Below, in pieces: positions 14,666-26,772 of a DNA stretch of 64,000 nt. The stretch covers positions 11,692,118-11,756,117 of the forward strand of contig OZ038320.1 of the NCBI GenBank assembly GCA_964035795.1, written 5' to 3'. The DNA comes from Pterobdella sp. o SKG-2022. Lineage: Eukaryota > Annelida > Clitellata > Hirudinida > Piscicolidae. Position 1 is the stretch's first letter. Every line of letters starts with the position of its first letter. The notes beneath the pieces were generated by a model that saw only the letters and a list, made by a program, of their open reading frames with translations, had not been told where the DNA came from and did not search any database. Both the position numbers and the translations under genes were made by a program.

Positions 14666-17395
14666 ATGAAAATCACATCTTTTTTCCGGTATGTAGTAAC
14701 ATCACTTCCTCCTAAAATAGCGGTGGTATGGTTTTGGGGCATGATTCTAATCACTTTCTATTACGGAACCAAACACATTTTACCATTTCTTTACCAGAGC
14801 AGTTTTATGCTGCAGCTTCAAAATTGCACAAGTTATTTTTTAATCGCTCAAATGATAATCAATTGGTTATGTGTAAGATTTGTATCTTCTAAGTATGATC
14901 CTTTTGCTAGTCGACATAATTTTGGGAATAAAAGTTCAAAAGAAAAAACCAGTGAATCTACCATAAAAAAAAACAACTGTTTTACTATAATTTTTGAAGT
15001 TTTACGAATTAAATTGAAATCCATTTTTGATTTCAACAAAAATAAAACAAAACCATTGAACATAGAGAATAATATGGTTTTTTCTCAAATTAATCTTGTC
15101 GATAAAAGTCATAACATACGCGACGAAAGAAACGGAAGAAATAGAGAATGTATGTGTCGTTTAGAAGAAGAAAATGAGCATGAAAATGATCAAAATTATT
15201 TTAAAGACTATCATCAAATAATAAATAACGATACAAAAGACAAAAAGAGTTTCTTTTCAAATAAATGTCTGCACCATAGTGATTATTCTAAGGCGCCACA
15301 TAATAGAAGCATTGAAAAAAAAGATTGCAAAAAATTTAATTATTCTAATAAAATCAAAAATTATGAGAAGGAAATTTTGGAATCAAATAAAACTGAAGAA
15401 AAAAGAGGTTTGTTTCCAATTTTAGAAAATGAATCAGCAAGTGAAATGTTAAGAAAAGATGCTAACAATTTGAAAGCTTCACACTTCATGAACATTGACA
15501 AACATCCATTGCGATACCAAAAAAAAGAGGCCTTTGAAATCGACTTAGAGCAATTGAAGGTTAAAAAAGGTAAATGCGAAATCATAAAAGAAACGTATGT
15601 TCTGCCCTTATCTGCCATAAGAGCGGTAGGAGAAAACCCTGCGCATGTCTGGAAGCATGACACCATGTACCTTGTGGCTCTGCACGCTGGAGAAGCATGC
15701 TATGTCACTTCAACTTACCCACAGTATAACTATGGGTATGACTATCATCTACCTCATTCCAATAAGGATGAAAATATTTCTATCATAAAGGAAAAAAACT
15801 ACCTTGACAAAGAGTGTGATAAGAAGGGAAACATCGCCAAAAAAAGATTATATAGAAATCAAAAAAACGAAGAAAGGATTATTAAAAAAAACACAATAGA
15901 AAAAAACTTAATAAGCAAACACAGTGGCTTACAAGGCAAAAAGTCCAAGGTGGTTGTGTACCCATACTGGTCATGGAAGCCATGTAATGTGTGTGGCATC
16001 GACAGACCTCCTAGAACACACCACTGCATGCAGTGCCGATGTTGTGTGTTGAAACGAGACCACCATTGTTTTTTCGCAGCTAACTGCATTGGATTAAACA
16101 ACCAACGGCATTTCATAGTGCTTCTTTTATGGTCTTGTATCGGTGTCTTTTTTAGCCTGTTTCACGCCTGTTGGTACATTATTCATCGTTGTCATCTTTA
16201 TACACTCAACTCTAAGTCTTTTCATTGTTTAAGCAACATCTTCTTACCAATAACTATTTATAGAACTTTCATCACTGATGGCGCCTGCTTGAATGACTGT
16301 GTTCTGGTCGGCGTCTTATATTCGCTTGTGTGGTTCTTTTTCAATTGTGTGGGGCTTTTAGTAGAACAAGCTATATTGTTGTTTTCTGGTAAAACTAGTT
16401 TCGAAGAAGATAATAACATTCACGTTATAATGGATGATTGTCCAATTGATAAATGTGTTCGTGAGTCAAACCAGAATACACATGGAAATAGAAGTTCCCC
16501 TTTGAAAACTGATGAAGAAAATTTAATAGCTTTAAATCAACATAAAAAAAATGTTATACCTTGTCGGAAAAGTAAACTCTCTCATGACAATATTTTGAAT
16601 AAGCAAGAAATAGTCTCTTACAGTATTTTTAGCGTTAATAAAGATAATTGCCCCATGAAGGGCTATCTTCAAAACACAGGTAGTAAAAATCCAATTAATT
16701 TCAAAATTAATAATAATAATACGTTTGATATTAACGGGCATAATTTATATAATAATTATGAACCAAAAAAAAGACAAATGTACAGCAAAATCCCTAACAC
16801 GATGGAAACGTGTGATATTAACACTAGGAACTCACGAGACATGAACAAAAAATCATTAAGTATTAATCACAAAATTTTTAATAATGCAAGACAAGAAAAT
16901 GTAAATAAATTTAATTGCGAAAATAATTTTTTGAAAAAGAATAATCATGAAAATGGGTGTGAAGGTTGCTATGATGGATGGCGACCTAGCGATAAAAAAA
17001 ATGATGTTTTCAATAAAGGTGAAAAGAACATAAGACAATTTAATCTTTTAAACAATGAAAAAATATACTGTAAAAATCAAAAAAATTCGCTAATGAATTC
17101 ATTTGAAAAAACTGAATTAGAAGAAAACATTAAAACAAATATTCATGAAGAAAACCATAAAAAGACACAACATAAAAAAGAATTAATTAGGTGTAATAAA
17201 AGCAATGAGACATGTAACGGCCAATGCAAAATCGCATTTAATAAGTACACACATTGGAAATGTAACGTTCATGCGGTCTTTGGCAACTATTGGTACTTGA
17301 ACTTTTTGTTTCCACTTCATTTCATCTACCCAACGATTGATAATGGAATCGACTGGAACAGAATTAATGGATGTGTTAAACATATTGAAAAATAA
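14666..17395 (+). CDS. ZDHHC24-like protein S-acyltransferase with giant low-complexity insertions
   Basis: Membrane palmitoyltransferase of the DHHC family, which moves a fatty acyl group to protein cysteines. It is a single uninterrupted reading frame of 909 codons. Two hydrophobic segments lie near residues 16-42 and 48-72. The zinc-binding Cys-rich domain runs from about residue 440 (CNVCGIDRPPRTHHC) to the catalytic DHHC at 465-468, followed by NCIGLNNQRHF. TM3 is near 491-515 and TM4 near 550-577. The C-terminal motif (about 862-896, NVHAVFGNYWYLN then DNGIDW) matches the end of ZDHHC24. Family members are usually 250-350 residues; the excess is two Asn/Lys/Glu-rich insertions, about 350 residues between TM2 and the Cys-rich domain and about 270 between TM4 and the C-terminal motif. 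The Cys/His set is complete, so activity is plausible. The lack of introns is unlike most neighbours and could reflect retroposition or intron loss. Confidence 0.85.
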   Translation: MKITSFFRYVVTSLPPKIAVVWFWGMILITFYYGTKHILPFLYQSSFMLQLQNCTSYFLIAQMIINWLCVRFVSSKYDPFASRHNFGNKSSKEKTSESTIKKNNCFTIIFEVLRIKLKSIFDFNKNKTKPLNIENNMVFSQINLVDKSHNIRDERNGRNRECMCRLEEENEHENDQNYFKDYHQIINNDTKDKKSFFSNKCLHHSDYSKAPHNRSIEKKDCKKFNYSNKIKNYEKEILESNKTEEKRGLFPILENESASEMLRKDANNLKASHFMNIDKHPLRYQKKEAFEIDLEQLKVKKGKCEIIKETYVLPLSAIRAVGENPAHVWKHDTMYLVALHAGEACYVTSTYPQYNYGYDYHLPHSNKDENISIIKEKNYLDKECDKKGNIAKKRLYRNQKNEERIIKKNTIEKNLISKHSGLQGKKSKVVVYPYWSWKPCNVCGIDRPPRTHHCMQCRCCVLKRDHHCFFAANCIGLNNQRHFIVLLLWSCIGVFFSLFHACWYIIHRCHLYTLNSKSFHCLSNIFLPITIYRTFITDGACLNDCVLVGVLYSLVWFFFNCVGLLVEQAILLFSGKTSFEEDNNIHVIMDDCPIDKCVRESNQNTHGNRSSPLKTDEENLIALNQHKKNVIPCRKSKLSHDNILNKQEIVSYSIFSVNKDNCPMKGYLQNTGSKNPINFKINNNNTFDINGHNLYNNYEPKKRQMYSKIPNTMETCDINTRNSRDMNKKSLSINHKIFNNARQENVNKFNCENNFLKKNNHENGCEGCYDGWRPSDKKNDVFNKGEKNIRQFNLLNNEKIYCKNQKNSLMNSFEKTELEENIKTNIHEENHKKTQHKKELIRCNKSNETCNGQCKIAFNKYTHWKCNVHAVFGNYWYLNFLFPLHFIYPTIDNGIDWNRINGCVKHIEK

Positions 17396-19701
17396 ATAAA
17401 TCTAACATGGCTTTTTGATATTATTTATTGGCTGCTAGGACCTAGCTTTCAGAACTCGAAATCTTTTGCTCTGTTCACTGGTCTTGCTTATCACAAAACT
17501 TCAAATTTTTTTGTTAAACATATCACCACAAAGCAATAATTTGAGAAATTGGTCAAAGACTTTCCAAATGTTGGCGCCAATAACTTTTTAAATAATTAAA
17601 AGTATTAATTTCTGGTTCATGAAATTCGCAATGATAAGCTTTGAAAGTTGCTCTGCTTTGTGAAAGTCGTGAATAACTGAATCCAGTAAATTTTGAAAAC
17701 GAAAATCAATAGAACGCGGAAAAGAATTTTTAAAAATTATTTTTCAAACATGATTATGGCAACTATTAAAAAAACAAGCTTTCATCATTAACTAAATTCT
17801 ATTTTTATATAAAAACCTATACAGTTATAAACAATCTCGATAGATTTTGTATCAAAGTTTTCAAAAATTAACACAATTTATCAAATGATTTACCTCAATG
17901 TGATGAATTATAAATTAACGTGGGTTTTATTAGGAGATTGAATCTTGAAATAATTATTCCTCGCCCATATCAATCCATCCATTCATTACAAGACTTTTAT
18001 TGAACATTTTTCTTACATTCATTTAGATTTATAATCATGTATGAAAACTTCGACTTTTTAAATAATATTAATTTTAATTTTTATAGTGCTAAGAAAAACT
18101 GAAGCGCCTAGATATAGTTTTCACTGTAACAGTATTTTGAAATAGAAAAGCAATGATTGATAAAATTATTGCATGGTTCTTCACTGTAGATCACTTAAGA
18201 GAATTAGAGCTTATTTGATCAATTATTTTAATTCTAGCAAATAAAATATGGGGTTTTCATGACTTTTTTTATCTAATCTTTAATTTAAAGTTCTGAATAA
18301 ACATGAAGTTTACTATAAAGAAAAATCGTAATCTTCAAGTCCATTGAACATGAACTGAAGGCTTTTAGTTCATACCATTAAAAACAAACTTTCAATCTTT
18401 GAGATTTTGAAAGTGTCTGAACGAAAAATATTAATATTTTATATGTCGACAAAAAAGGTGTCATGAAGTCATTATTGATTGAAAGCAAATGTACTCAAAT
18501 TGACTTTCCCGGGTATTACTTTTTAGTTCATATAAACTTTCATTTTTTAAAATTTTATAGTTGAAAATGGTTTTTCGTTACAAATGCATTGCGTCTGAAA
18601 CAAACGAGTTTTTTTGTTTTAGATTGTGGAAACACATATCATTTGGAAGACTATTATTTTCATTTATTATAGATTTTTCAGTACATCAATGTAATTTATA
18701 TTTTTCTGCATATATCTAGTAATTAATGTCTCATTCAAAAAATACCCGTTCAACAAAAAAGGCTTAATTAATGTACTCTTAATTGCTTTAACGTAAGTTC
18801 TAATTTATATTAAAAGAAGTAAGTCTCATAATTACCTGAATAGGAATTCTCAATTAATTCTGGTATGTAGGTTTTCCGCTCAAATAATCTTCTAATTGAA
18901 TAAAAAATTCTATTAATTTCCACGCATGAAGTCCCATGCTTTAAAATCAACTTTATTATTTAATAATGTATGTTAAACGGAAGAAATCTGTAAGTACCTT
19001 CATGTTATCATTCCCATTGCATAGCAAACAAATAAATCTACCCTTAAACATTACTCACCATCAGAGCACAACTAAACTTTCTTTTGATGGTTCGCTCGAA
19101 GAATTATTACCTTAGGTCTCCTGACATTTCAATCGAGGATTTGAATTTATTAAAATGTAAGAAAAACAACACATCCAGATGCATAAAGGTTTGAAAAAAA
19201 TATTCGAAAGTACGTTTATTTTTTAGGATTTTAGGTTAATGAGGGAACACAAATAAAAAATTGAAAACATGGTTAAATTAAATTTTACATGCTTCATAAT
19301 ACTTTGACTACTGATGTGTATCTAATAAATGAAAATAAAACATTTTGAGTACAAAATAAAATCGAATTATTTTGAATACATTTGCAAACTTTTGATTGTG
19401 TCTCAGATCTTCAACAGAATAGTCTAGTTCATTTCAATGTAAAATTAATATGAAAATAATTGAAAATCTAGAAAAAAAAATCATTGAAATCAAGGTAAAT
19501 TTCAGAAACATGAATACAACGTGGGTAACCAGAAATATTTGACTAACTCGCATTGAAAGCAGAAATTGTTTTTTAATGACCCTTGTGTCAAATCTTTAAT
19601 AAGATTTATGCTAGATTTTCAAAAAGACAAAGAAAAATTGACAAAATACCTGAGAAAAAAATATGCGAGCAAAAACGCTATAAAAAATTGATTTCGAGTA
19701 A
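17396..19701. other. Intergenic region between convergent DHHC and receptor kinase genes
   Basis: Both flanking genes end here. Sequence is A+T-rich. AATAAA overlaps the DHHC stop codon region, and an AATAAA on the minus strand lies near 19215. No open frame with recognisable content and no RNA gene was seen. Confidence 0.5.
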
Positions 19702-22700
19702 TCAAGACACTTGATAATGGTTTTGCAATTGAGTGAGTTCAAATAAAAGATCATCGATATGACAGCGCACTTCAGCTGTGAGACTCCAGCATTTCTTGAC
19801 GAGTCGGTAGATTTCAGGGTGATTTGGTGTAGGATCGGAAAGAATATTTCCTCTTCTGACGTACTTTGAAATTTCTTCAAATTGATAAAACTCTTGGTAG
19901 GGTTGAGCCGAAAATGAAAATATTTCCCACAAAACCACTCCAAATGACCAAATATCTGATGCGAATGTGAAGAAGCCTTTTTGAATTGCTTCAGGAGCTG
20001 CCCATCGAACGGCAATAGCCTCATCCTCCATTCCTACATACACTTTTTTTCCAGCTTGGAGTTCTATGGTGAAAGTGAAATCCGACAACTTAGTCAAAGG
20101 AGTTGCATCTGGTAAATTGGATGCGACTAAAAAGTTTCGAGCAGCTAAATCTCTGTGTAAGAACCTGTGTTGTCTAAAATATTGAAGAGCTGAGGCTATT
20201 TGTCTGGATATAGTGAGTTGGTGGAAGAAACAAGTTTCAGGTGTAAGTTTCTTCAAATCGGGTAGATACGACCTTAGGTCTCCCTTCTCCATATACTCAA
20301 CTGCTATCCAGTAAGGATCCCCTACAAAACAAACACCCAATAATTTCAAAATATTTGCATGCTTGAAATTGTTCATGATTGATGCTTGGCGCAAAAACTC
20401 CATCTTGGTGACTTCATTGCTATCTTGTTTGAGCATTTTTATAGCTACATACTCGTTCTTATTTACTAAATCATTTTGTCGTGAGTCTAATAATAAATAT
20501 GCTTTAAAAACAAGACCAAATGCCCCATTAGCAATATCTTCAACATAGACTACAGAATTTCTATCTAATAGAGAAGGATCACTTTTGAAATTGGTGCTTG
20601 AGATTCTGGTCAGAGAAATTGAAGCAAGAGCCATACTTTCAACACCGTTTAAAGCCTTTTTTCTTCTTTTTCCCCTTTTCAATAAACAAACCAATCCAAA
20701 GACAAAAATTAGTACAGTGAATACAAGACCAACTAAATAAGCAAACACTTGTAAAGCCAATCCAAAATCAACAGAATTGAGTAATTTTTCTTTTTCTGAT
20801 ACAAGTCTTTCTTTATCTATCAAACCTGTAAAAAACGTTATAAAAATAAATATTTTATATATTGTTTCGGCTTTTCTATAGACTATTATGAAGTTCGAAA
20901 CATACCACAATGAGGCACATCACAGTACTGCCACACAACACGAGCATCAGTGGTAAAGCACCAAGGCCTTTCACGAAGACCCCCTGGATTGCGACAATAG
21001 TTGTTGTTCATGTGCGGCATGAATGAAGAAAAGAATGAATGTGTATGAGGATATTGCTCTTGCCATTTTTGACATAGTTTTCCCGACGACGTTCTATCAA
21101 TCGTCCCATTATAAAACTCTCCATCGTTTTCATAGCACAAATCTGCATACCAATTAGCACATAATTGAACGCAATTTTCACAGATCTCTTAGGGGTCTTG
21201 ATTTACATAACTTCAAAATTCATCAAACAGAATCACAAATTTCATTTACCAGTGTAATTTTTTGATGAGAACATTTGAGGAAAAACGCATGGTTGGTTGA
21301 GTCGTTTTGAGGGCAGGGAAGAACAATTTACATAAGAAGAGATATTGTTGGCATGCCACCATCGCCCACAGAATACCTGCTCCACCATTAGACATGACTC
21401 TCTGAAACATAAAATAAATTTCATCACTGAAGAAATCGTGTAGATGTAAAACTTGAACACACACAACGATTTAACGAAAAAATCTGCAGTTTTCAACTTG
21501 ATATGTTGAAAAAAGCAAGTTTGTTATAAGAAAAAATATTTTTATAACCGTAAGTTATGACGTATAATATGTATAATGTAACTTGTGAATCCATAATAAA
21601 CATACCTGCAAAGAGGAATGTTATAAATGGTTTGATGTTTATCTTCTTTGCAATAGGGATTCGAATATTGGCATAAAATGCTTCGTAGATGTTTTGAACA
21701 TAGCGAGTATAGAAAAGATGATGATTTTGTATTAAAAGAGATGAATGCAGGTGATAATGAAGAATTGATATACAGAAGTGAATCATTGTGATACGTATCT
21801 ATGATTTTGTTGATCATAACGTTGGTAGATGTGAGTTGATGAGACTGGGACAAAGGGCTATAAACAGACTGGTATGTTAGGTGAGGTAGACACTTGATAT
21901 TTTGTACAGATACACAAACACCGTCTGAACCCTGTTAAAAATGAACTCAATATAATGCCGAAGCGTAACATTCTTCATGGTAATTGCTTTTAAAATAGCT
22001 CACAAAACAAGAATACAATGGAATTTTGTTTTCGATAAATATTATGTAAAAAAATATCAAATATTCAGACGTTTGAGCTTCTATAAATACAAAATTTTCA
22101 AAGCTGTTTATTCATTTGAAATATAAAAACATCAAAAAATAAATCTTCCTTTAAACCAAAAATACAGTTTATAAAAGGCTGCGCTTAGGTATTATTTATT
22201 CAACGATAATTTAGGTATACTTAATAAAAGGCAACAATAGTAATATGATCTTCTCATGATAGTCAACTCAACTTGCTTTGAACAAGTGATATATAACGAG
22301 ACTTCAAAACTAGCATTTTATTCATATAATTTTAACAAAACCAAAAATTTATAAAAATGAATAAATAAAGGCGATCTTTCTAATACTATGACAACAGACC
22401 TGAATTAAAGTCAATGTAAGTCAAAAATTATTAAAGAAATAATAAAGTTGTTCAATGAATTAAATGAGTAAGATACATCAATATTTGAATAAATATGGTT
22501 TCGATGTAAATAACTGATAAAATGACTTACATGAGAGGATTTAGAAGATAGATCATTGAGGTAGATGCAGATCATGGAAAATTAATATTAGTTTATAATT
22601 TCATTCATTTTTACAAGTAAATTTATTCAAATCAAACGTTATTTCTAACATAAAACTTACTCATATAAAAAATTTAATTATTGTAGTTCAAAAACTATTA

Positions 22701-25517
22701 AAAACTGAAAAATAAGGTTCAAACAGTAGAAATACTGACCATTAACGGTGAGCTTGGCTTGTGCAGTAACAGTTGTTGATCCATTAAAATGCGTGTTGTG
22801 GGCTTGGCATGTGATAATACAAGACTGGTTGGCCTTGAGAGTCAATGTGGCTGAAGTGACTACATCCTCTCCATTATAAACCTTCCAATGATAATGCATG
22901 TGCAATTAGGATACAAAAATAGATCAGAAAGGTAATCTAATTTTTTTAAATCTAAATTGAATTTTTATAAGCAGTTTTTTGAAAATATTCACAAACACAA
23001 TTTGATAAAATTGAATACAATTTGAATAAATTAAAAATAGAAAACTGACTAAAAAGGAAAGGTAAATTTGAAATATCTAATAATACTACAAACTAATTAA
23101 ATTTTTTAGTTTTCAATTAAATTTATAAACCTTCATAAACTCCATTTATTTATAAAATATCAAATGGTTTGTACTGCATTCACGAAATTCCAACCTATGC
23201 CCTATTATATAAAACATATGAACTTGATTCCAAAAATCTTGACAGATACCAGCCAAAATAAGCAAATATTGATCATATTTGATGAGTGAATGTTAAAACC
23301 AACCACCGTGTATAGTTCAATAACATTAAATACAATATTTCCATATTAAAAATATGAATAATAGTGAAACATATAATTTTAAACGATAATACAACAAAAA
23401 TATAAATGAAACTTATGTAATTCTATTGACTCACTGTAGAATTTTTGCATTTAAAAATTGTTGATTCTATGAAAAAAAGAATATAACACATATGATCCCT
23501 TAAAAACTCATTTTCATAGTATATAATACTATTTCTTGAAAACAGCACAAACAATAATTATCATTTGAGCTTATTCACTTATATGGTTTGGTGTATTTTT
23601 ATTCAAGAAAAACATACTTATAATGAATAAGACTGTATCATCATCTTCAAGACGTTAATAATCATAAAAATTAAATGAATAATCTTTTGAAGATCAAGTG
23701 AATGAACATTACAAGTTCTACCAATAAAAGAACAACCCATGAATGGAACAGTAATGACAAGATTACAACCTGTTGGTTATCTTGGTACCAAGTCCTCAAA
23801 GGCAGAGGGATTCCTGTCACTTCGCATGTCATCGTCACTTCATCACCCCACTGTGCTACTTGTGATGTAGGCCCTGTTACTATCTTAGCATGCTCTGTTG
23901 TCAAGATTGATTTTTAATTATCATCTTAATGATTTTTAAAATAAAATCAATTATAAAAATAAAGATGTGTATAAATCCTCACCATGAACAACAAGGGATA
24001 CAGTGCTTGAAACTGTACTTTTAGTAGTGTTCCTAACTGCACATCGATAGAATCTAGCATGCTTTGCACTCACTTTACCAAACACCAGAGTACTATTCTT
24101 CATGTATTTTCCACTTTTCACAGTTATAACCTTACAATCATCAGACTCCACAAAATCACCCCAAGTAACATTTGATGACGTTTTGTACTGCCATACAATT
24201 GTTAAATTAGATCCTTTAATTCTACATACAAAGGTATGAAATGATTCAGTAAATGCTGTAGCATTAGTGGGACCTTCTAATATTTCAGGTTCTGAAAATG
24301 ATTAAATTAATCATGAGAAATAAACATATGAATTGATGGGAAATACTCATAACTGTGAGAAACAATGCTTTAAGTGCATATCATGGAAATTTTCATTCAA
24401 ACAAGCACTTAAGTTATTTTGTTAATTATTAAAATGTTTATCAAACTCAAAATTTTTTCATGAACTTTTACCCTTATATAATAAATATAATTTAAACATG
24501 TTTCCAATATAGTTTTAAAAAATTTTGTATTTAGTGCAACAAACATAAAAAAGTTATTAACTTTGAGAATATTGAATCTAATTCAAAACAAAAAATTTTC
24601 TACAATAGATATGAGTGATATAGATTAAATAATAACATAAAGATGAAATAGGATCAGTTCTAACAAGCCTAAACTAAATGAAGAGATAATTATTTATATA
24701 TTCAAGTAATTAAAAATTTTTAATAATTTAGAAAGTAGATGGGTTTATACCTTAAACTTTTTACATATATGCTAATAAATTTTTTTTTCATATTTTTAAT
24801 AGATCATGTATCATGAGAATAATCATATTTTTATATAGAAAAATCAAAGTTTTATCATTTATTGAATAAATAACATATAAATTCTTTATAAAGAAAAAAC
24901 TAACTACTAATATACTAAAATAATTTATTAAAAATTATAGAGATGAGCAAACTCAAAGTTTTTAGGTTTGGATGAAAAAATATATTTAAGGAGTCTTTTA
25001 AATTTTATATCAAAATGATGATTTTTATTAAACAAAATAACTTACTCACAAACAAGTTTGATTTTATAAAATTGATTAAAAAAAATTTAATTAAATGAAA
25101 CTTTACTAATCATTTGAAAAAATACTCAGTAATTATATGTGTAAAGAATATATTAATTACTGAAAATTTGTTGAGATTTAATGCTTTTGCTTGAAAACCT
25201 TTTACATAAATTTCTAGTTTTTTCATAAAATTTAATAATAAATGAACCATTGAAATTGATGTAAAAACATTAAGTTATATAAATTGAAGCTTACTATTTA
25301 TTTGAGGCCAATCATGGTTTTAATTTAATTAAAGAGTGTTAAACAATAATATGAATAAAAACAAAAATGAATGATTGATTGAAATTTTTAACTTTTACTA
25401 ACAATACTTACCTAAAAATTTCTTTTGAGCTAATCCCCTATGTATTACTTGAATAAAAATGATTAGAAGTAGGTACAGCAGTTTTTCTCTATGTCCATTT
25501 AACCAAAATTGGTTCAT
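19702..25517 (-). CDS. ROR/MuSK-like receptor tyrosine kinase, atypical catalytic motifs
   Basis: Single-pass receptor kinase of the ROR/MuSK group (Wnt/agrin-type signalling in the known family). Eight exons with consistent phases: 25517-25412, 24291-23983, 23894-23770, 22881-22740, 21924-21606, 21401-21250, 21142-20906, 20825-19702; 837 residues. Order: signal peptide (about 1-30), two Ig domains (about 36-227, the second split by a phase-0 intron), frizzled-type CRD (about 228-384), six-Cys kringle (about 385-463), TM (about 486-512), kinase (about 555-830). VAIK Lys, HRDLAARN and APE are present, but DFG reads DFT, the first glycine of the P-loop is Asn (NGAFG), and the activation loop has a single Tyr in place of the usual YY pair. 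TM and whole k inase domain share one exon. Two Igs exceed ROR (one) and approach MuSK (three), and the stretch around RRGNIL also resembles MuSK. Catalytic capacity is uncertain. Confidence 0.9.
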
Positions 25518-26772
25518 AATTATAAACCGATTTAATAAAAAGTTTTCGCAATAGTTAAAAAACTACATAAAAAATACTAGGTCTGAAATAATTTACAAAT
25601 ATTAAGCCGCTTTTTCAATACCGACATAGCTTGTTACCAAAAAATTTACTTATATACATGGGAGAAAAGGTAAGCTAGTTTTAACAAGCTAGTTTTATTG
25701 TATAATTTCAAAATGAAATGTTCAATAAATGAATAATATTTTGAAATTGCATACAAAAAAAGTTAATTCAAAAATTTTCAGTATTTTTCTCTTTTATTCT
25801 AAAATCCAGGGTTTTATCATCCAGCAATATTCGACATCCATCAATCTTTTGATCTTTATCAGCTTCAAATATTATATTTTAACCCTAAATTCCAATAATT
25901 TTTGTAGCTTCCAAGTGGATATTTAGATATTCGTTTTGGATTTTTAATTTTTTCGGTATAGTTATTTAAATAAGAAAAATTGGTTTAAACAATTGTAATA
26001 TTTATCTTAATTGTTTATATTCTATTGAACTATTTAAATACCTAAAAATCTTTTACTTAGCAAAAAAAAGTTACGGGAAGAGCAAAATTCAAATGGTTAG
26101 GTAGACCTGATTATTCTTTTGAAAAAAATTAAGTTCTGAAATATTGGGTAGTAGTGGAAAAAAAAGTGTAAATATTAAAAGAAAACTTTAAAAAAAGAAT
26201 ATGAAAAAAAATACTATTAAACTGCGGGAGAGACTTGTTTACGTCAGTATAAAGTTGATTGCTTTGGAACTCACTCCAAATGAAGTTGTGGTTTCAAATA
26301 ATGCAAAATTAGTTTAATAAACTGATTCATTATTGAGATGAATTTTTTATTTTTTCTCGACAAAGCAGAAAAGATTAGAAAGAGGAAATTGCTTAATGGT
26401 GAATTTTAATTTTTCATAAGATCCACCAAAATTATTATATTTTAAAAAATTACATTATGAAATTCTTGAAATGGTCAATAATTGAAGCGTTCGTGAGTAC
26501 TAACGGAAGAATTAAACATGTAGATGAACGCTTTTCAAAAAAGTTTCAGTGCAAAAAATGTATGAAACCATATCAAAAACTTTCAGAATGTCTAGAATAA
26601 GTCTTGATAAAAAAATTTTATTGGTTAAAAAATCATTTGAGAATATGAAAAATAATTGTTTTCAAAATTGAAATTCAAATGCAGATTACTCCTTCAACGG
26701 GCAGTAAATTGCTGAACTTTTTGCAAATGGACTTGAATTTCAGACCAAAACAAACTGTTCATAAATAAAAAA
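25518..26772. promoter_or_regulatory. Divergent intergenic region (receptor kinase / EB-SEA-EGF gene)
   Basis: About 1.25 kb separates the start codons of two divergently transcribed cell-surface genes, so it should hold both promoters. No individual element stands out in the A+T-rich sequence. A 47-codon frame starting at 26456 and a GTGAGT near 26490 were considered as a first exon, but their phase does not fit the downstream gene. Confidence 0.4.

Noticed and set aside
21924..21931. First AG (exon start 21931) for the CRD exon of the receptor kinase
   Set aside because: The upstream exon ends in phase 1; only the second AG (start 21924) keeps the frame.
26456..26599. 47-codon frame with two CxxC-like cysteines and a GTGAGT, considered as the first exon of the EB-SEA-EGF gene
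   Set aside because: Its donor is in phase 0, but the acceptor at 27083 needs one carried base; the exon at 26773 fits better and has a proper signal peptide.
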